DNA of 55,012 bases from CALJIC01 sp039805565 (GCA_039805565.1 JBDLTZ010000102.1:1-55012); one strand, 5' to 3'. Positions 26,883 to 36,500 are shown, numbered from the stretch's first letter. Numbers and translations are program-made. The notes: generated from the letters alone by a model not told the origin.

Positions 26883-27019
26883 GCTGAACACTGAACGCTG
26901 AAGCAGCAGATCCCCCAGATGATATGTAGTGGACCAACGCGCAGCACAGTTGCTGTGGCGTTGGTCCTTCGTCGTTGGTGGCCCTTGGTTATTGGCTGTC
27001 GATCGGTGGTCGGTGGTCC
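26883..27019. repeat. Heptad repeats after dnaN
   Basis: GCTGAAC, ACTGAAC, GCTGAAG at 26883-26903. Then TTGGTCC, TTCGTCG, TTGGTGG, CCCTTGG, TTATTGG from 26961, and TCGGTGG twice at 27003-27016. The second block overlaps the right arm of the dnaN terminator and runs to the 3' end of the next gene. Confidence 0.8.
26931..26967. terminator. Terminator hairpin after dnaN
   Basis: Perfect 10-bp outer stem GGACCAACGC / GCGTTGGTCC enclosing an inner CAGCA/TGCTG stem with a CAGT loop, 50 bp past the dnaN stop and ahead of a convergent gene. TTCGTCGTT follows; no long T run. Confidence 0.8.
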
Positions 27020-27031
27020 CCGCTCACGCGC

Positions 27032-27652
27032 TCAGCGGCTGACCGAATCGACGCGGCTCACGAGCCACAGGCCGCCGGCCGGCACGAGAGTGTACCCCTC
27101 GCTGAACGTGTAGCTGCGCGTCGCGATGACGCTGCCGTCAGCGCGCAGCGTCTGCATCTGCCAGCGCTCGAGGGTGCAGACGAAGCCAGTGCCGTCCGGG
27201 CGCTGCTCGACCTGCACGAAGTCGAGCCCCAGCAGCTGCCAGCGCTCAGTCTCGCCGCGGGCGCGCATCTGCGCGATGTAGGCCTGCTCCTGCGCGAGCC
27301 ACTCGCCGGTGGCCACAGCCTGCAATGCGACGGCGTCCGCGCGGGCGCGCGCCTCGGCGAAGGCGATGTTGGCGCGCTGAACCGCCTCCTGCAGCGTCGT
27401 GGCGCCCTGCGGCTGGGCCGCGGCCTTGGGCTGGGCGAAGTCCGAAAGCACCACCGGCACCGCGTCCATCTGCTCGGGGATAGCGAGCGTGCGGCTCGGG
27501 CCACCCCAGCGGCCCTTGGCGTAGGCGTCGTAGAGCGCCAGCGTCGTCCCCAGCAGCACCAGCAGCACCACAGTGAGAACCCAGTCTGAGCGCCGGTCCT
27601 CGCCGAACGCCGAGCGGTAGGCGGATGTCGGGGGCAGCGGCGTGGTACGCAT
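27032..27652 (-). CDS. Single-pass membrane protein with NTF2/IMS-like C-terminal domain
   Basis: 206 aa from the ATG at 27652, which has GGAGATG upstream. A short N-terminus is followed by one transmembrane helix (WVLTVVLLVLLGTTLALYDAY, residues 24-44), then a helical stretch LQEAVQRANIAFAEARARAD, then a beta-rich end: WQLLGLDFVQVEQRPDGTGFV, TLERWQMQTLRADGSVI, TFSEGYTLVPAGGLWLVSRVDSV. The last part resembles ARC6-like IMS/DUF4101 domains, an NTF2-type fold, which I infer from pattern only. It is divergent from the PIG-L gene and convergent with dnaN. The role is unknown; extracytoplasmic location of the C-terminal domain is likely. Confidence 0.7.
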   Translation of the reverse strand: MRTTPLPPTSAYRSAFGEDRRSDWVLTVVLLVLLGTTLALYDAYAKGRWGGPSRTLAIPEQMDAVPVVLSDFAQPKAAAQPQGATTLQEAVQRANIAFAEARARADAVALQAVATGEWLAQEQAYIAQMRARGETERWQLLGLDFVQVEQRPDGTGFVCTLERWQMQTLRADGSVIATRSYTFSEGYTLVPAGGLWLVSRVDSVSR

Positions 27653-27699
27653 AGCATCTCCGCTGTCACGCGCGCCACAGCGGCGCGCCCTCTGCGCAG

Positions 27700-27729
27700 A
27701 GCATAGCACCCCTCGTGCCGGTGATGCAA
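27700..27729 (-). promoter_or_regulatory. Putative promoter of the membrane protein gene
   Basis: TTGCAT (27724-27729, minus strand), an 18-bp spacer and TATGCT (27700-27705) with TGC before it. It lies about 48 bp upstream of the ATG at 27652. Confidence 0.5.
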
Positions 27730-27790
27730 GCGGGAGATGCGGTGGTATCATGCGCGGCACGCAACCTGTAGCTGAAACGGAAGTGTGCCC

Positions 27791-28480
27791 ATGACACAGG
27801 AGACTGAGGTTCGACGCGCGCTGGTGATCGGCGCGCACCCCGACGATAACGAGTTCGGCGCGGGCGGCACCACGGCGAAGCTCGCCGCCGAGGGGTGGGA
27901 CGTCACGTTCATCATCGCCACGAATGGCAACAAGGGTAGCCACGACCCGGGGATGTCGTCGTACCGGTTGAGCGAGGTGCGCGAGGGGGAGCAGCGCGCG
28001 GCCGCCGAGGTGCTGGGCGTGCGGCGGGTGATCTTCCTGCGCAACAACGACGGCGAGCTGGAGCCGACGCCGGCCCTGCGGTCGGAGATCGCGCTCTACA
28101 TTCGCCACTTCAAGCCGCACTATGTCTTCACCCATGACCCGTGGAAGCACTACATGCTGCACCCGGACCACCGGGCGGTGGGGTTCGCCGTGATCGAGGG
28201 GATCGTGAGCGCGCGCGACCACCTGTTCATGCCGGGCCTGGGGCAGATCGGGATCACGGTGTGGCGCCCCGAGGCGCTGTTCCTGTGGAGCGCCGAGCAG
28301 CCGGACCACGTGGAGGATGTGTCGGGCTACGTGGAGCAGAAGATCGCCGCGCTGCACGAGCACCACACGCAGCTGGACGAGGCGAAGGGCTGGGAGGAGC
28401 GGGTGCGGGCGCGTATGGCGGAGCTGGGCGCGGAGCACGGCTTCGCGGCCGCGGAGGCGTTTCGGCGGATGGGGCTGTAG
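27791..28480 (+). CDS. PIG-L/LmbE-family N-acetylglucosamine deacetylase-like protein
   Basis: 229 aa zinc hydrolase. AHPDDNEFGAGGTTAKLAAEG carries the AHPDD metal motif near residue 15, and HPDHRAVGFAVIEG near 120 supplies the third ligand. Members deacetylate N-acetylglucosaminyl compounds, for example in bacillithiol or mycothiol synthesis (BshB, MshB), but many have other substrates. No bshA or bshC gene is adjacent, so a thiol pathway is only a possibility. The start is taken at the ATG; a GTG two codons upstream is possible. Confidence 0.9.
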   Translation: MTQETEVRRALVIGAHPDDNEFGAGGTTAKLAAEGWDVTFIIATNGNKGSHDPGMSSYRLSEVREGEQRAAAEVLGVRRVIFLRNNDGELEPTPALRSEIALYIRHFKPHYVFTHDPWKHYMLHPDHRAVGFAVIEGIVSARDHLFMPGLGQIGITVWRPEALFLWSAEQPDHVEDVSGYVEQKIAALHEHHTQLDEAKGWEERVRARMAELGAEHGFAAAEAFRRMGL

Positions 28481-28528
28481 CCTGGCAGGGGGACGCGGGC
28501 CGTCTGCGCGTGCGCGGCGCGGTCGCCG

Positions 28529-29572
28529 TCAGCCCTCACTCCTCTTGGCAGGCGGCCTCTTGCGGCGGCGGGCCTGTGCGGGCGGGGTCGCCTCGCCCGT
28601 CAGCCCGCCGATCACCGCGCCGATCGCCGCGTCCTCCGCCGCCACCTCATCGGCGTACTGCTCGATCGGTGCGCTCCGCCGCTGCCGCAGAGCGAGCGGG
28701 GCGATCGTGCGGATATCGGTCACCGTCACCTCGACGCGGTAGTCGGCGGCGGCGCGCGCCCTGGCCGCCTCGAGCAGCGCGATCTCGGCCCGGTGGGATG
28801 GGATCTTGAGCCCCTGGACGCAGCTCAGCGCGAACTCCTCGGCCGGGGCGGGGACCATCACGTGCGGCAGGATCTCGCGTGCGGCCGCCACCTCCTCACG
28901 CAGCCGCGCCGTCTCCTCGGCGAACCGCGCCCGGAAGGCCGCCGCGTCGTCACGGAAGGCGCGCGCCCGGCGGTAGACCTCCAGCCGCTCGTCGCGCTCG
29001 GCCAGCGGCGCTACCCACACCCGCAGCCCGAAGCGGTCCATGATCTGCGGCCGCAGGCGCCCCTCCTCGGGGTTCATCGAGCCCACCAGCACGAACTGCG
29101 AGGGGTAGAGCCGCGTCATCGGGCCGCGCCGCACGAAGGTGCGCCCCTGCGCCGCCGCGTCCAGGATGGCGTCCACCACCCGCGCGTCCAGCAGGTTGAC
29201 CTCGTCGATGTAGAGCAGGTTGCGGTGGGCGCGCGCCAGCGCTCCCTCCTCGAGCTGCACGCGCTGCTGCTCTAGCGCCACCCGCTCGTTGACCCCGCCC
29301 ACCACGTCCTCCATGCGGGCGTTCAGCGGCAGCTCAATGATCCGCATCGGCGCGCGGCGCGTCACCGGCCGGCCCTGCTCGTCGGCCTCCTCGCGCTCGA
29401 CGACCGGCATCAGGTCCGCCAGCGCGCGCACTGCCGTGGTCTTGCCCACGCCATATGGGCCGATCAGCAGCACGCCGCCGATCTGCGGGTTGACCAGGGC
29501 CAGCACCAGCGCGGTCTTCAGCTCGGTCTGCCCGACGACGCCGAGGAACGGGTAGGGGAGTAGCTCGTCCAT
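28529..29572 (-). CDS. AAA+ ATPase related to magnesium chelatase subunit I (BchI/ChlI-like)
   Basis: 347 aa. Residues 38-45 are the Walker A GPYGVGKT and 121-124 the Walker B YIDE. FVLVGSMNPEEGRLRPQIMDRFGL contains sensor 1 and the arginine-finger region in the form typical of magnesium-chelatase I subunits, and the C-terminal helical lid follows. In chlorophyll makers this subunit drives Mg insertion into protoporphyrin, but here no D or H subunit or other pigment gene is near. Stand-alone homologues in non-phototrophs pair with VWA proteins or act in cobalt chelation. The basic tail QARRRKRPPAKRSEG is unusual. Specific function unassigned. Confidence 0.85.
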   Translation of the reverse strand: MDELLPYPFLGVVGQTELKTALVLALVNPQIGGVLLIGPYGVGKTTAVRALADLMPVVEREEADEQGRPVTRRAPMRIIELPLNARMEDVVGGVNERVALEQQRVQLEEGALARAHRNLLYIDEVNLLDARVVDAILDAAAQGRTFVRRGPMTRLYPSQFVLVGSMNPEEGRLRPQIMDRFGLRVWVAPLAERDERLEVYRRARAFRDDAAAFRARFAEETARLREEVAAAREILPHVMVPAPAEEFALSCVQGLKIPSHRAEIALLEAARARAAADYRVEVTVTDIRTIAPLALRQRRSAPIEQYADEVAAEDAAIGAVIGGLTGEATPPAQARRRKRPPAKRSEG

Positions 29573-29573
29573 A

Positions 29574-29682
29574 GAACAATGAACGCTGAACGTTGAACGC
29601 TGAAGCGAAGGCTGTGCCGATGCAGCACTGCAGCGATCGGTGACTGGCCCTCATCCCTCAGCGCTCATCCTTCAGCCTTAGA
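29574..29682. repeat. Paired heptad repeats between ATPase and DUF503 genes
   Basis: GAACAAT, GAACGCT, GAACGTT, GAACGCT at 29574-29601 and CCCTCAT, CCCTCAG, CGCTCAT, CCTTCAG, CCTTAGA at 29648-29682. The two blocks are of different unit types and partly complementary (CTGAAG/CTTCAG). The right block overlaps the last codons of the DUF503 gene. Confidence 0.85.
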
Positions 29683-29962
29683 GGAGTTCGATATCCACGT
29701 CCAGTATCGTGAGGTCCGGCCGCTCCTCCTCGACCCAGCGCACCAGCTCCTCGAGGAGGCCCTGCGCGTAGTCCCCCGAGGCGGAGACGCACGCTACGCC
29801 CAGGACCGCCCGGCCGTGCGCGTCCTGCGAGGCCACCTCGGCCGCGGAGACGTTGAACTTGTTCCGCATACGCGCCAGCAGCGACTTAACGATGCTGCGC
29901 TTCTCTTTGAGTGACCGCACCCCCGGCAGGTGCAGCGTGATCATGCAGGAGCCAACAAACAT
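29678..29962 (-). CDS. DUF503 (YlxP-like) protein
   Basis: 94 aa, the normal size of this family, when started at the ATG of MFVGSCMITLHLPGVRSLKEKRSIV; a longer frame from 30088 translates intergenic repeats. The family signature is the N-terminal strand, then SLKEKRSIVKSLLARMRNKFNVSAAEV. In Bacillus ylxP lies in the nusA-infB-rbfA operon and relatives are implicated in ribosome maturation, but its role is not settled. Here it stands alone between an ATPase and a LON-domain gene. Confidence 0.9.
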   Translation of the reverse strand: MFVGSCMITLHLPGVRSLKEKRSIVKSLLARMRNKFNVSAAEVASQDAHGRAVLGVACVSASGDYAQGLLEELVRWVEEERPDLTILDVDIELL

Positions 29963-29989
29963 GTGGGTGATCCCCTGGTGGGGAGGTTT

Positions 29990-30098
29990 GGAGGGGCAGG
30001 CCCCTCCAGATAAAGGGGGATGGCGCTTCGGGGCGGCGCCCCACCCCTGCTTGGTGCCGCCCGGCCCTGAGCTCTGCTCAAGACTCAAGCCTCACGAC
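29990..30098. repeat. Palindromic hairpins and ACTCAAG heptads before the LON-domain gene end
   Basis: A 7-bp GGAGGGG / CCCCTCC hairpin with a CAGG loop at 29990-30007, a second GC-rich palindrome near 30029-30042, then CTCAAGA, CTCAAGC, CTCACGA, CTCGC at 30077-30098. The first hairpin resembles a REP element. Together they likely terminate the LON-domain gene. Confidence 0.75.
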
Positions 30099-30101
30099 TC
30101 G

Positions 30102-30803
30102 CTAGTTCCAGCTCCATGGCCCCGCGCTCGCGTCCTCGGGGGGGCCACCGGCGGGGAGCAGCGCCAGCTCGGCCCGCAGCGTGGCGCCGATCTCGCGCAG
30201 GCGCATCGCCGTGTCCCCCTCCAGCCAGCGCTGCTTGCGCGCGTTGTTCACCCGCAGCCGGTGGGCCAACGCGTAGGCCAGCTCGGCCGCATCGTCCGGC
30301 AGCGGCTCGGGCTCGTGCTCCTGACCAGTCGCTGCGCTGACCGTCGCCCAGTAGCGCATGTAGAGCTCCCGCACCCGCCGCGCCGCCTCGGATGTGGCCG
30401 TGCTACGCGGCTCGTCCAGGTACGCCACCGACGCCACCAGGTACGGCTGCCGCTGAGCGATGTGCTGGATACGGAAGCGGCGCTGGCCGGCGGCCACCAG
30501 GTAGTAGCGGCCGTCGTCCAGCCGGACGTTGTCGGTCACCAGCGCCGTTGTCCCCACGGGGTATGGGATCGTCTCACCGGGGCGCAGCGTCTCTGGGCCC
30601 GCCGCCTCGCGCATGCGCCGTGCCCACGGGTCGTCGTAGCTCACCTCGCTACCGCTGCGGATCAGCACCACCCCGAACGGCGCGCTCTCCGCCAGGCAGC
30701 GCCCGATCATCAGCCGGTAGCGCTCCTCGAAGATGTGCAGCGACAACGATGCTCCCGGGAAGAGCACCGTTTGGAGCGGGAACAGCGGGATCTGCTCGCT
30801 CAT
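30102..30803 (-). CDS. LON substrate-binding-domain protein
   Basis: 233 aa consisting of the N-terminal domain of Lon proteases only; there is no ATPase or protease part. IPLFPLQTVLFPGASLSLHIFEERYRLMI and FGVVLI are the family start, and PVGTTALVTDNVRLDDGRYYLVAAGQRRFRI is the typical second strand set. The ATG is 3 bp after the argJ stop, so it is likely expressed with argJ. Such stand-alone proteins bind unfolded peptides or act in unknown ways. Confidence 0.93.
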   Translation of the reverse strand: MSEQIPLFPLQTVLFPGASLSLHIFEERYRLMIGRCLAESAPFGVVLIRSGSEVSYDDPWARRMREAAGPETLRPGETIPYPVGTTALVTDNVRLDDGRYYLVAAGQRRFRIQHIAQRQPYLVASVAYLDEPRSTATSEAARRVRELYMRYWATVSAATGQEHEPEPLPDDAAELAYALAHRLRVNNARKQRWLEGDTAMRLREIGATLRAELALLPAGGPPEDASAGPWSWN

Positions 30804-30806
30804 ATC

Positions 30807-32003
30807 TCACCCATCAATCGGCGACGTGCAGGTCCACACCGTGGCCGCTGCCGCGCCCATGTGCAGGTCGACGGTCAGCTCGACCTCCGGCCCGGAGACC
30901 GCCTGCACCACCGCTGCGGCCTCGTGCCGCACCGGCAGGCCGCCCTCCATCACCATCACCGACCCGACGCGCAGCTCCAGCGCGTCAGGCCGCAGTTCCG
31001 TGCCGCTCGCGCCCACCGCCACCAGCATGCCGCCCCAGTCGGCCAGTCCGCGCGCGCACGCCCAGCGCACTGGCGCCGAGCGCGCCACAGCTTGGGCGAC
31101 CTGCCGCGCCGCAGCCTCGCTCGCTGCACCGCGCACCTGCACCTGGACGAACTTGCCCGCGCCCGCCGCGTCGCGCACCACCTGCTGCGCGAGGTCGGCA
31201 CACAGGGCCTCCATCGCCTCCTGGAAGGCGCCGAACTCGTAGGTCGCGGGGTCGCTCAGCGGTGCCCCGCCTGCCTGCCCGTTCGCCAGTGCGATCACGC
31301 AGTCGTTCGGGCTTACCTCGCCGTTGAGTGTCAGCCGGCCGAACGACTTGGCGGCGCTCTGCTCCAGCGCGCGGTGCAGCAGCCGCGACTCCACGGGCGC
31401 GTCGGTGGTGACTACCGCCAGCAGCGTCCCCGAGCGCGGGTGCGTCAGGCGGCTGCCCTTGGCCATGCCCGCGACCACCGCGGTGCGCCCCTCGCGCAGC
31501 GACACCCGCAGCGCGCGGTCCTTCGGCCGGGTGTCGCTGGTGAGCATGGCGATCGCCGCACGCCTGCCGCCGCTGCTGTCCAGCTCCGACGCCGCGCGCC
31601 GGATGCCGTCGCGCATACGGTCCATGGGCAGCGGCACCCCGATCTGCCCGGTGGACATCAGCAGCACGCTGTCGCGCGGCACCTCGAGCTCCTCGGCGGC
31701 GATCTTGGCGCACTCGACGGCGCTTGCCAGGCCGGGCTGGCCGGTGCCCGCGTTCGCCTGCCCCGCGTTGATCACCACCGCCCGCAGGCTCTCGCGGTTG
31801 CGCGCCAGGATGGCCTGGGTGAAGAACACCGGCGCGGCCACGATGGCGCTGCTGGTCAGCAGGGCGGCCGCCTTGCACGGCTGCTGCGAGTACACCACCG
31901 CCAGGTCGCGCGCGCGGATCTCCTTCAGGCCGGCCGAGACGCCGGTGGCGCGGAAGCCGCCGGGGCTCGAGATGTGGCCGTCGTCGATGACGCTGTAGGT
32001 CAT
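30807..32003 (-). CDS. argJ: Bifunctional ornithine acetyltransferase / N-acetylglutamate synthase
   Basis: 398 aa from the ATG at 32003 (MTYSVIDDGHISSPGGFRATG); a longer frame to 32135 would translate repeat DNA. The enzyme moves the acetyl group from acetylornithine to glutamate, closing the cyclic arginine pathway. It self-cleaves at a conserved Thr; here the site reads KGSRLTHPRSGTLLAVVTTDA, with the Thr kept but the usual GMI.PNMATML altered. NAGQANAGTGQPG replaces the common NACTG with AGTG. LTLNGEVSPNDCVIALANG is also diagnostic. No other arg genes are near. Function is secure at family level; the unusual loop could affect the bifunctional activity. Confidence 0.93.
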   Translation of the reverse strand: MTYSVIDDGHISSPGGFRATGVSAGLKEIRARDLAVVYSQQPCKAAALLTSSAIVAAPVFFTQAILARNRESLRAVVINAGQANAGTGQPGLASAVECAKIAAEELEVPRDSVLLMSTGQIGVPLPMDRMRDGIRRAASELDSSGGRRAAIAMLTSDTRPKDRALRVSLREGRTAVVAGMAKGSRLTHPRSGTLLAVVTTDAPVESRLLHRALEQSAAKSFGRLTLNGEVSPNDCVIALANGQAGGAPLSDPATYEFGAFQEAMEALCADLAQQVVRDAAGAGKFVQVQVRGAASEAAARQVAQAVARSAPVRWACARGLADWGGMLVAVGASGTELRPDALELRVGSVMVMEGGLPVRHEAAAVVQAVSGPEVELTVDLHMGAAAATVWTCTSPIDG

Positions 32004-32013
32004 AGCTTTGCAG

Positions 32014-32144
32014 TATTGAGTCCTGAGTGCTGAGTGCTGAGTTGTGTCTTCTGCTGAGGCGCAGCAGCTGAGGTGATGCCGGCTCCGCAGCACCACATCG
32101 GTAGGCCACGGCACTGCGTACTCAGCACTCAGCACTCAGCACTT
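32014..32144. repeat. Large inverted heptad-repeat hairpin (TGCTGAG / ACTCAGC)
   Basis: Left arm TATTGAG, TCCTGAG, TGCTGAG, TGCTGAG (32014-32041). Right arm ACTCAGC three times plus ACTTC (32120-32144). About 20 bp pair around a 79-nt loop that itself contains a CTGCTGAGGCGCAGCAG hairpin. It fills the space between the rlmI stop and the argJ start. Confidence 0.9.
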
Positions 32145-33332
32145 CTACCACACGCGGCAGATCAGGCCCTTCAGATACTCCCCCTCGGGGAAGCTCAGCA
32201 GCACCGGGTGGTCCGGTGACTGCGTCAAGCGCTCCATTACCTGGGCGTCACGCTTCGCGTCCAGGGCCGCCCCGAACACCACCTTCTGGAACAGGTCCGC
32301 CGAGACGAGCCCTGAGCAGGAGAAGGTCGCCAGCACGCCGCCCGGGCGCAGGATCTGCATGGCGATCAGGTTGATATCTTTGTAGCCGCGGGTGGCGCGC
32401 TCGATCTGCCCCTGGCTGTGAGCGAACTTGGGCGGGTCGAGGATCACGGCGTCGAACTGGCGGCCTTCGGCGCGGTACTGCCGCAGCTGCCGGAAGACGT
32501 CGGCCTCCACCACCTCTACCGGCGCGGTCACGCCGTTGAGCGCCAGGTTCTCGCGCAGCGTCTCGAGCGCCGGCCCGCTGCCGTCCACCGCGGTCACGCT
32601 CTGCGCGCCCGCGCGGGTCGCGGCGATCGTGAAGCCGCCCGTGTAAGAGAAGCAGTCCAGGACCTCGCGCCCGGCGCAGTGCTGCGCCACCCGCAGCCGG
32701 TTCAGCGCCTGATCCAGATACCAGCCGGTCTTCTGCCCGCCGCGCAGGTCGGCAGCCATGAGGATGTCGCCCGCCTGCCGCACTTGGACGCGCTCGGGCG
32801 GCTCCTCGCCCCACAGCAGGCCCTCCCCCGGCGGCAGGTCCTCCTTCGCCCGCACCTCGGCGTCGCTGCGCTCGTACACGCCCCGCACGCCCGTCAGCTC
32901 GCCCAGCAGACGCCCTACCAGCTCCGCGCGGGCGGCCATGCCCTGTGTCAGCAGCTGCACCACCAGGTAGTCGCCGTAGCGGTCCGCGATCAGCCCTGGT
33001 AGGCCGTCCGACTCGGCGTACACCAGCCGGTGCGCGGCGCCGTCCGCCGGATAGCCGAGCAGCTCGCGCGCCCGTATCGCCCGCTCGATTCGCGCGCGGA
33101 TCAGGTCCTGGTCCAGCGGCTCGTCGGCCTGCCAGGTGAAGATGCGCGCGCGGATCTGTGACCCGCTGCTCCAGGTGCCGCGCGCCAGCCACTCGCCGCT
33201 CGCGCTGGCGATATCCACCGCGTCGCCCCGACCGACGTGCCCCTGCGTCCGCAGCACTGCCCCCGAGAACACCCACGGGTGCCTCTGGGTGACCGGCCGC
33301 TCCTTGCCGGGGTGAAGGAAAACTGTTGCCAT
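32145..33332 (-). CDS. rlmI: Class I rRNA methyltransferase, RlmI-like (copy 1)
   Basis: 395 aa. An N-terminal PUA domain (PGKERPVTQRHPWVFSGAV) precedes an RNA-binding linker and a Rossmann methyltransferase: GWYLDQALNRLRV, VLDCFSYTGGFTIAA (SAM motif I), VILDPPKFAHSQGQIERATRGYKDIN (motif IV with the DPPKF loop) and the late FSCSG cysteine used by m5C methylases. In E. coli RlmI makes m5C1962 of 23S rRNA; I infer the same class of reaction. A second homologue is at 45228-46472, about half the residues differing. It has its own promoter at 33367-33395. Confidence 0.92.
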   Translation of the reverse strand: MATVFLHPGKERPVTQRHPWVFSGAVLRTQGHVGRGDAVDIASASGEWLARGTWSSGSQIRARIFTWQADEPLDQDLIRARIERAIRARELLGYPADGAAHRLVYAESDGLPGLIADRYGDYLVVQLLTQGMAARAELVGRLLGELTGVRGVYERSDAEVRAKEDLPPGEGLLWGEEPPERVQVRQAGDILMAADLRGGQKTGWYLDQALNRLRVAQHCAGREVLDCFSYTGGFTIAATRAGAQSVTAVDGSGPALETLRENLALNGVTAPVEVVEADVFRQLRQYRAEGRQFDAVILDPPKFAHSQGQIERATRGYKDINLIAMQILRPGGVLATFSCSGLVSADLFQKVVFGAALDAKRDAQVMERLTQSPDHPVLLSFPEGEYLKGLICRVW

Positions 33333-33366
33333 TGTTACCCGCCTCTACGGCATTACATAGCTTGAT

Positions 33367-33395
33367 ACTCTAGCACGCTGGCGGTACGCGGTCAA
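33367..33395 (-). promoter_or_regulatory. rlmI promoter
   Basis: TTGACC (33390-33395, minus strand), a 17-bp spacer and TAGAGT (33367-33372), 35 bp upstream of the rlmI ATG. Confidence 0.65.
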
Positions 33396-33434
33396 GGCTG
33401 GCGCGCGCCGTACAGTTTTTGGCAGTCTTTCACC

Positions 33435-33464
33435 TTGTCTGTACAGCCCCATTTTCGGTACAGT
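33435..33464 (+). promoter_or_regulatory. Putative promoter of DUF2157-type gene
   Basis: TTGTCT, 18 bp, TACAGT, 63 bp upstream of the ATG. Three GTACAG copies occur around it (33409-33465), which could be a regulator repeat. Confidence 0.45.
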
Positions 33465-33526
33465 GGTAACGTGGTAGTACGTTCGCACGTCTCTTCAGCC
33501 GTGGAGGCTCTGCGGGAGGTATCACA

Positions 33527-36500
33527 ATGGACGCCCTTTTGAACATGGCAGCTCTCTTATGGTTTTGCGTTCTGCCGCTCGCCCTGGTCGTCCTGCTCGT
33601 CGTTTGGCCTGTGCGCCGTAACCGGGCGTCCGCGCCATCCCCCGCAGCCCCTATGTCGCCGGACGAACTGCTTCGTCGTGACCTCGAGGGCGCTCTCCGG
33701 CTCCTCGAGCGCTGGATCGCGCAGGGTCGCCTCACTTCAGATCTCGCGGACTCGTTGCTCGCGCTCATTCGCGCCGACACCGCCTCCCTCAACGCGCCTG
33801 CCCGCGCCGCGCCTTTCACAGCACCTGCGCTCGCCCCGAGCGGCGCCGCCTCCGTTGCCCCCGTCGCGGCCCCCATCACTTCGAGCGCGGCCCCCGTTGC
33901 CCCTTCGGCACCCGCAGCGACCCCCGCCGCCGGCAGTGGAGGACCCAAGACTCACGACTCGCGGCTCAAGACTCGCTCCTGGTCTCTCCCCGACGCCCTG
34001 CTCGCCCTGCGCACCCGCCAGACGCTGCTGTTCCTCGGCGCGTTCCTGCTGGTGATCTCCTCGTTGATCTTGGTGGTGTTCAACTGGGCCAGCTTCCCGC
34101 CTATCCTCCAGTTCGCGCTGCTCGCGGGGGTTTGTGGCGGCCTATGGGCCGGTGGCGCCTGGGTCGCGCGGCGGCCCGGGCTCGAGCACGCGGGCGCGGG
34201 TCTGCGGTCCGTCAGCGCGGCCCTGGTGCCGGTGGTCGCCTTCTCGCTCTCCCGGCCCGGCCTGCTCGACCTCGGGGTGCGTGAAGGGTGGCTCCTGGCG
34301 TCTCTGCTGAGCCTGCCGGCCTACGCCCTCGCCGGCCGGCGCACCCGCCACCCGCTCTACGTCGTCGCTGCTTGTCTCGCCGGCGTCAGCGCGGCGCTCG
34401 CGGCTGGGAGCTACGGCCCGAGCACCTGGTTGCCCGCCGCTGCAATCCCCGCACTGGGCGTATCGCTGCTGCTCGCCGCAGCGCTGGACCGGCGCGGCGC
34501 GGCTGAGCTGTCCGGTGGCCCGCGCTGGCTGGCCCACGCCGGCTCCCTCGTCGCTGTTGCCGCTTCTCTGCTGGTGACTCTCCCCGCCGCCGGCTGGCCC
34601 CTCGCCGCATCCCTGGCGGGCGCCCCGGCCGTCGCCCTGCTCGGCGCCCTCGCCGACCGCGGCGCACGCTCGGAGCTTCGAACCTACACCGGCTGGGCCT
34701 CTGCCGGGCTACTCGCCGCCGCGCTCTGGGTTCTCTGGTCCGCCGCCGGCGGCCCCGTCTCCTGGGCGCCACTGCTGCTCGTTGCGCTCTTCGCGGCCTA
34801 CCACGCCCTCGCGCTACGTGTACGCGGCCGCGCCGCCGAGCTCGCCGCGGGCCTTGCCGGCGTGGCGAACATCGGCGTCCCCGCCGCGCTCCTCAACGCC
34901 CTCTGGTTACGCGCCGAGGACGTTTCGGCCGGCTGGGAGCTTGCGCTGACCCTCTGGGCCGGTGCGGGCGTCTACCTCGGTCTGTCCCTGGCCCGCCGCG
35001 CTACCCCCGGTGCACGCGTCTGGGCTGCCGCGAGCCTCATTCCCGCCGCGCTCCTCGCTAGCCTCAGCGCTGCCGAGGTGCCCGCTGCCTGGTGGGGGAC
35101 CGCGCTCTCTCTGACCGCGCTCGCCTACCTCGGCGCCGGTGTGGCCCTCGAGCCGCGCGCGCGGCCATTCGCCCTCCCCGCCTACGCCGGTGCGGGGGCG
35201 CTCGCGCTCATTGCCCTGCTGCTCGCGTCGCGCTTTCCCGACGAGGCGCGTTGGTCGCTGCCCGTCCTTATGGCTCTCGGCGTTGCTGTGCTCCTCGTGA
35301 CCCACGGCGGCCGCCTGCTCTTGCTCGGCGACCGCGACCGCGTGCTGATCGCCGTGTGTGGGCTGGCGCTCACGGGCGCGCTGCTCCCCTGGTGGCTCTG
35401 GCTGGTCACGCCGGTGTCACTCGATACGGCTGAGCGCGGCTTCGCCCTTCTGGCGCTGGCGGCACTGTACTTCGCTGCCGCGCGCTGGTGGCCGGGGCGC
35501 GTGCGCCGCGCCTACGACCTGGCGCTGCAGGCGCTCGGGGCGCTCCTGGTTATGGGGGGCTGGGTCCTGACGTTCACCGGCGCGGGGGATCTGCCTGCGC
35601 TCGGCGCGCTCGCCGCCGCGGCCGTCTGGACGTGGCAGGCGCTCATCCGACGTGGCTCCTGGTGGGCCGCCTTCGCGCTCGGCGCGCTTCAGCTTGCGGC
35701 GGCCTTCGCGCTCGTGGAGCATGGCGAGCGGCTCGCCATGGGCGGCTGGGTCGCCCTGACCCTCGTCTTCGCCGCTGCCTACACGATCGCCTCCGTCCTG
35801 TTGCGGCGGGGCCCCGCGGCCTACTGGTCTGCGCCGCTGCTCTGGTGGGGCGTCTTCGCGGGCCTGTGTGCGCTGCCTGCCGCTGCGCTCGATCTTACCT
35901 ACGCGCCCCTGATCACACCTCTGCACGTCGCTGCTGCTGCTGGCCTTGCCGCGCAGGCCGCACTCGTCGGGGTTGCCTGGCGCCTGCCTCTCACCGGCTA
36001 TCTGGCCGCGCCGCTCGCCGGCCTGGCTGTTGTGCTGGCTGGGAGCCGGGGCTTCTTCACCCCCTGGCAGCCTGAGCCCGGCGATCTGGGCTTTGTGCTC
36101 TGCGGGCTGACTCTGGCGCTCGTGGCGCTCGGGCAGATCATCCGCCGCCGCGCTCCGGCCTACGCCGTCCCCTACGAGCTCGTCGGCTACGCGTTCCTCA
36201 CGCTCGCGCCGATCCCGGCCAGCGAGACGGCCATGCACACGTCGCTCACCTGGGCCGGTGTAGGGCTGCTCTTCGCGCTGGCCGTGCGCCTCTACCATCT
36301 GCCGTGGGCCGCTGCGCCCGCCCTCGCCGCCGTCGATGTCGTTGTGCTGAGCGGATTTGCCTGGCTCAGCCCAGGCGGGCGACCCGAGGGCGCCGGGCCG
36401 ATCCTGCTCGCGGCTGCTGCCCTCCAGGCCGCGCTCGGCCTCTGGGCCAGGTGGCGCTCGCGGTCGCTGGGTGTGTTGCTTCCCCCGCCCAACCCGTTCG

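Noticed and set aside
27032..28438. 468-codon minus-strand frame spanning two genes
   Set aside because: Its first half is antisense to the PIG-L deacetylase; only the part from 27652 downward is a credible gene.
28529..29572. BchI-like ATPase as evidence for photosynthesis
   Set aside because: No BchD, BchH or other pigment gene is in the window; stand-alone homologues occur in non-phototrophs.
29853..32033. 726-codon plus-strand frame across argJ and the LON-domain gene
   Set aside because: Antisense to two well-supported genes; translation is Arg/His-rich without motifs.
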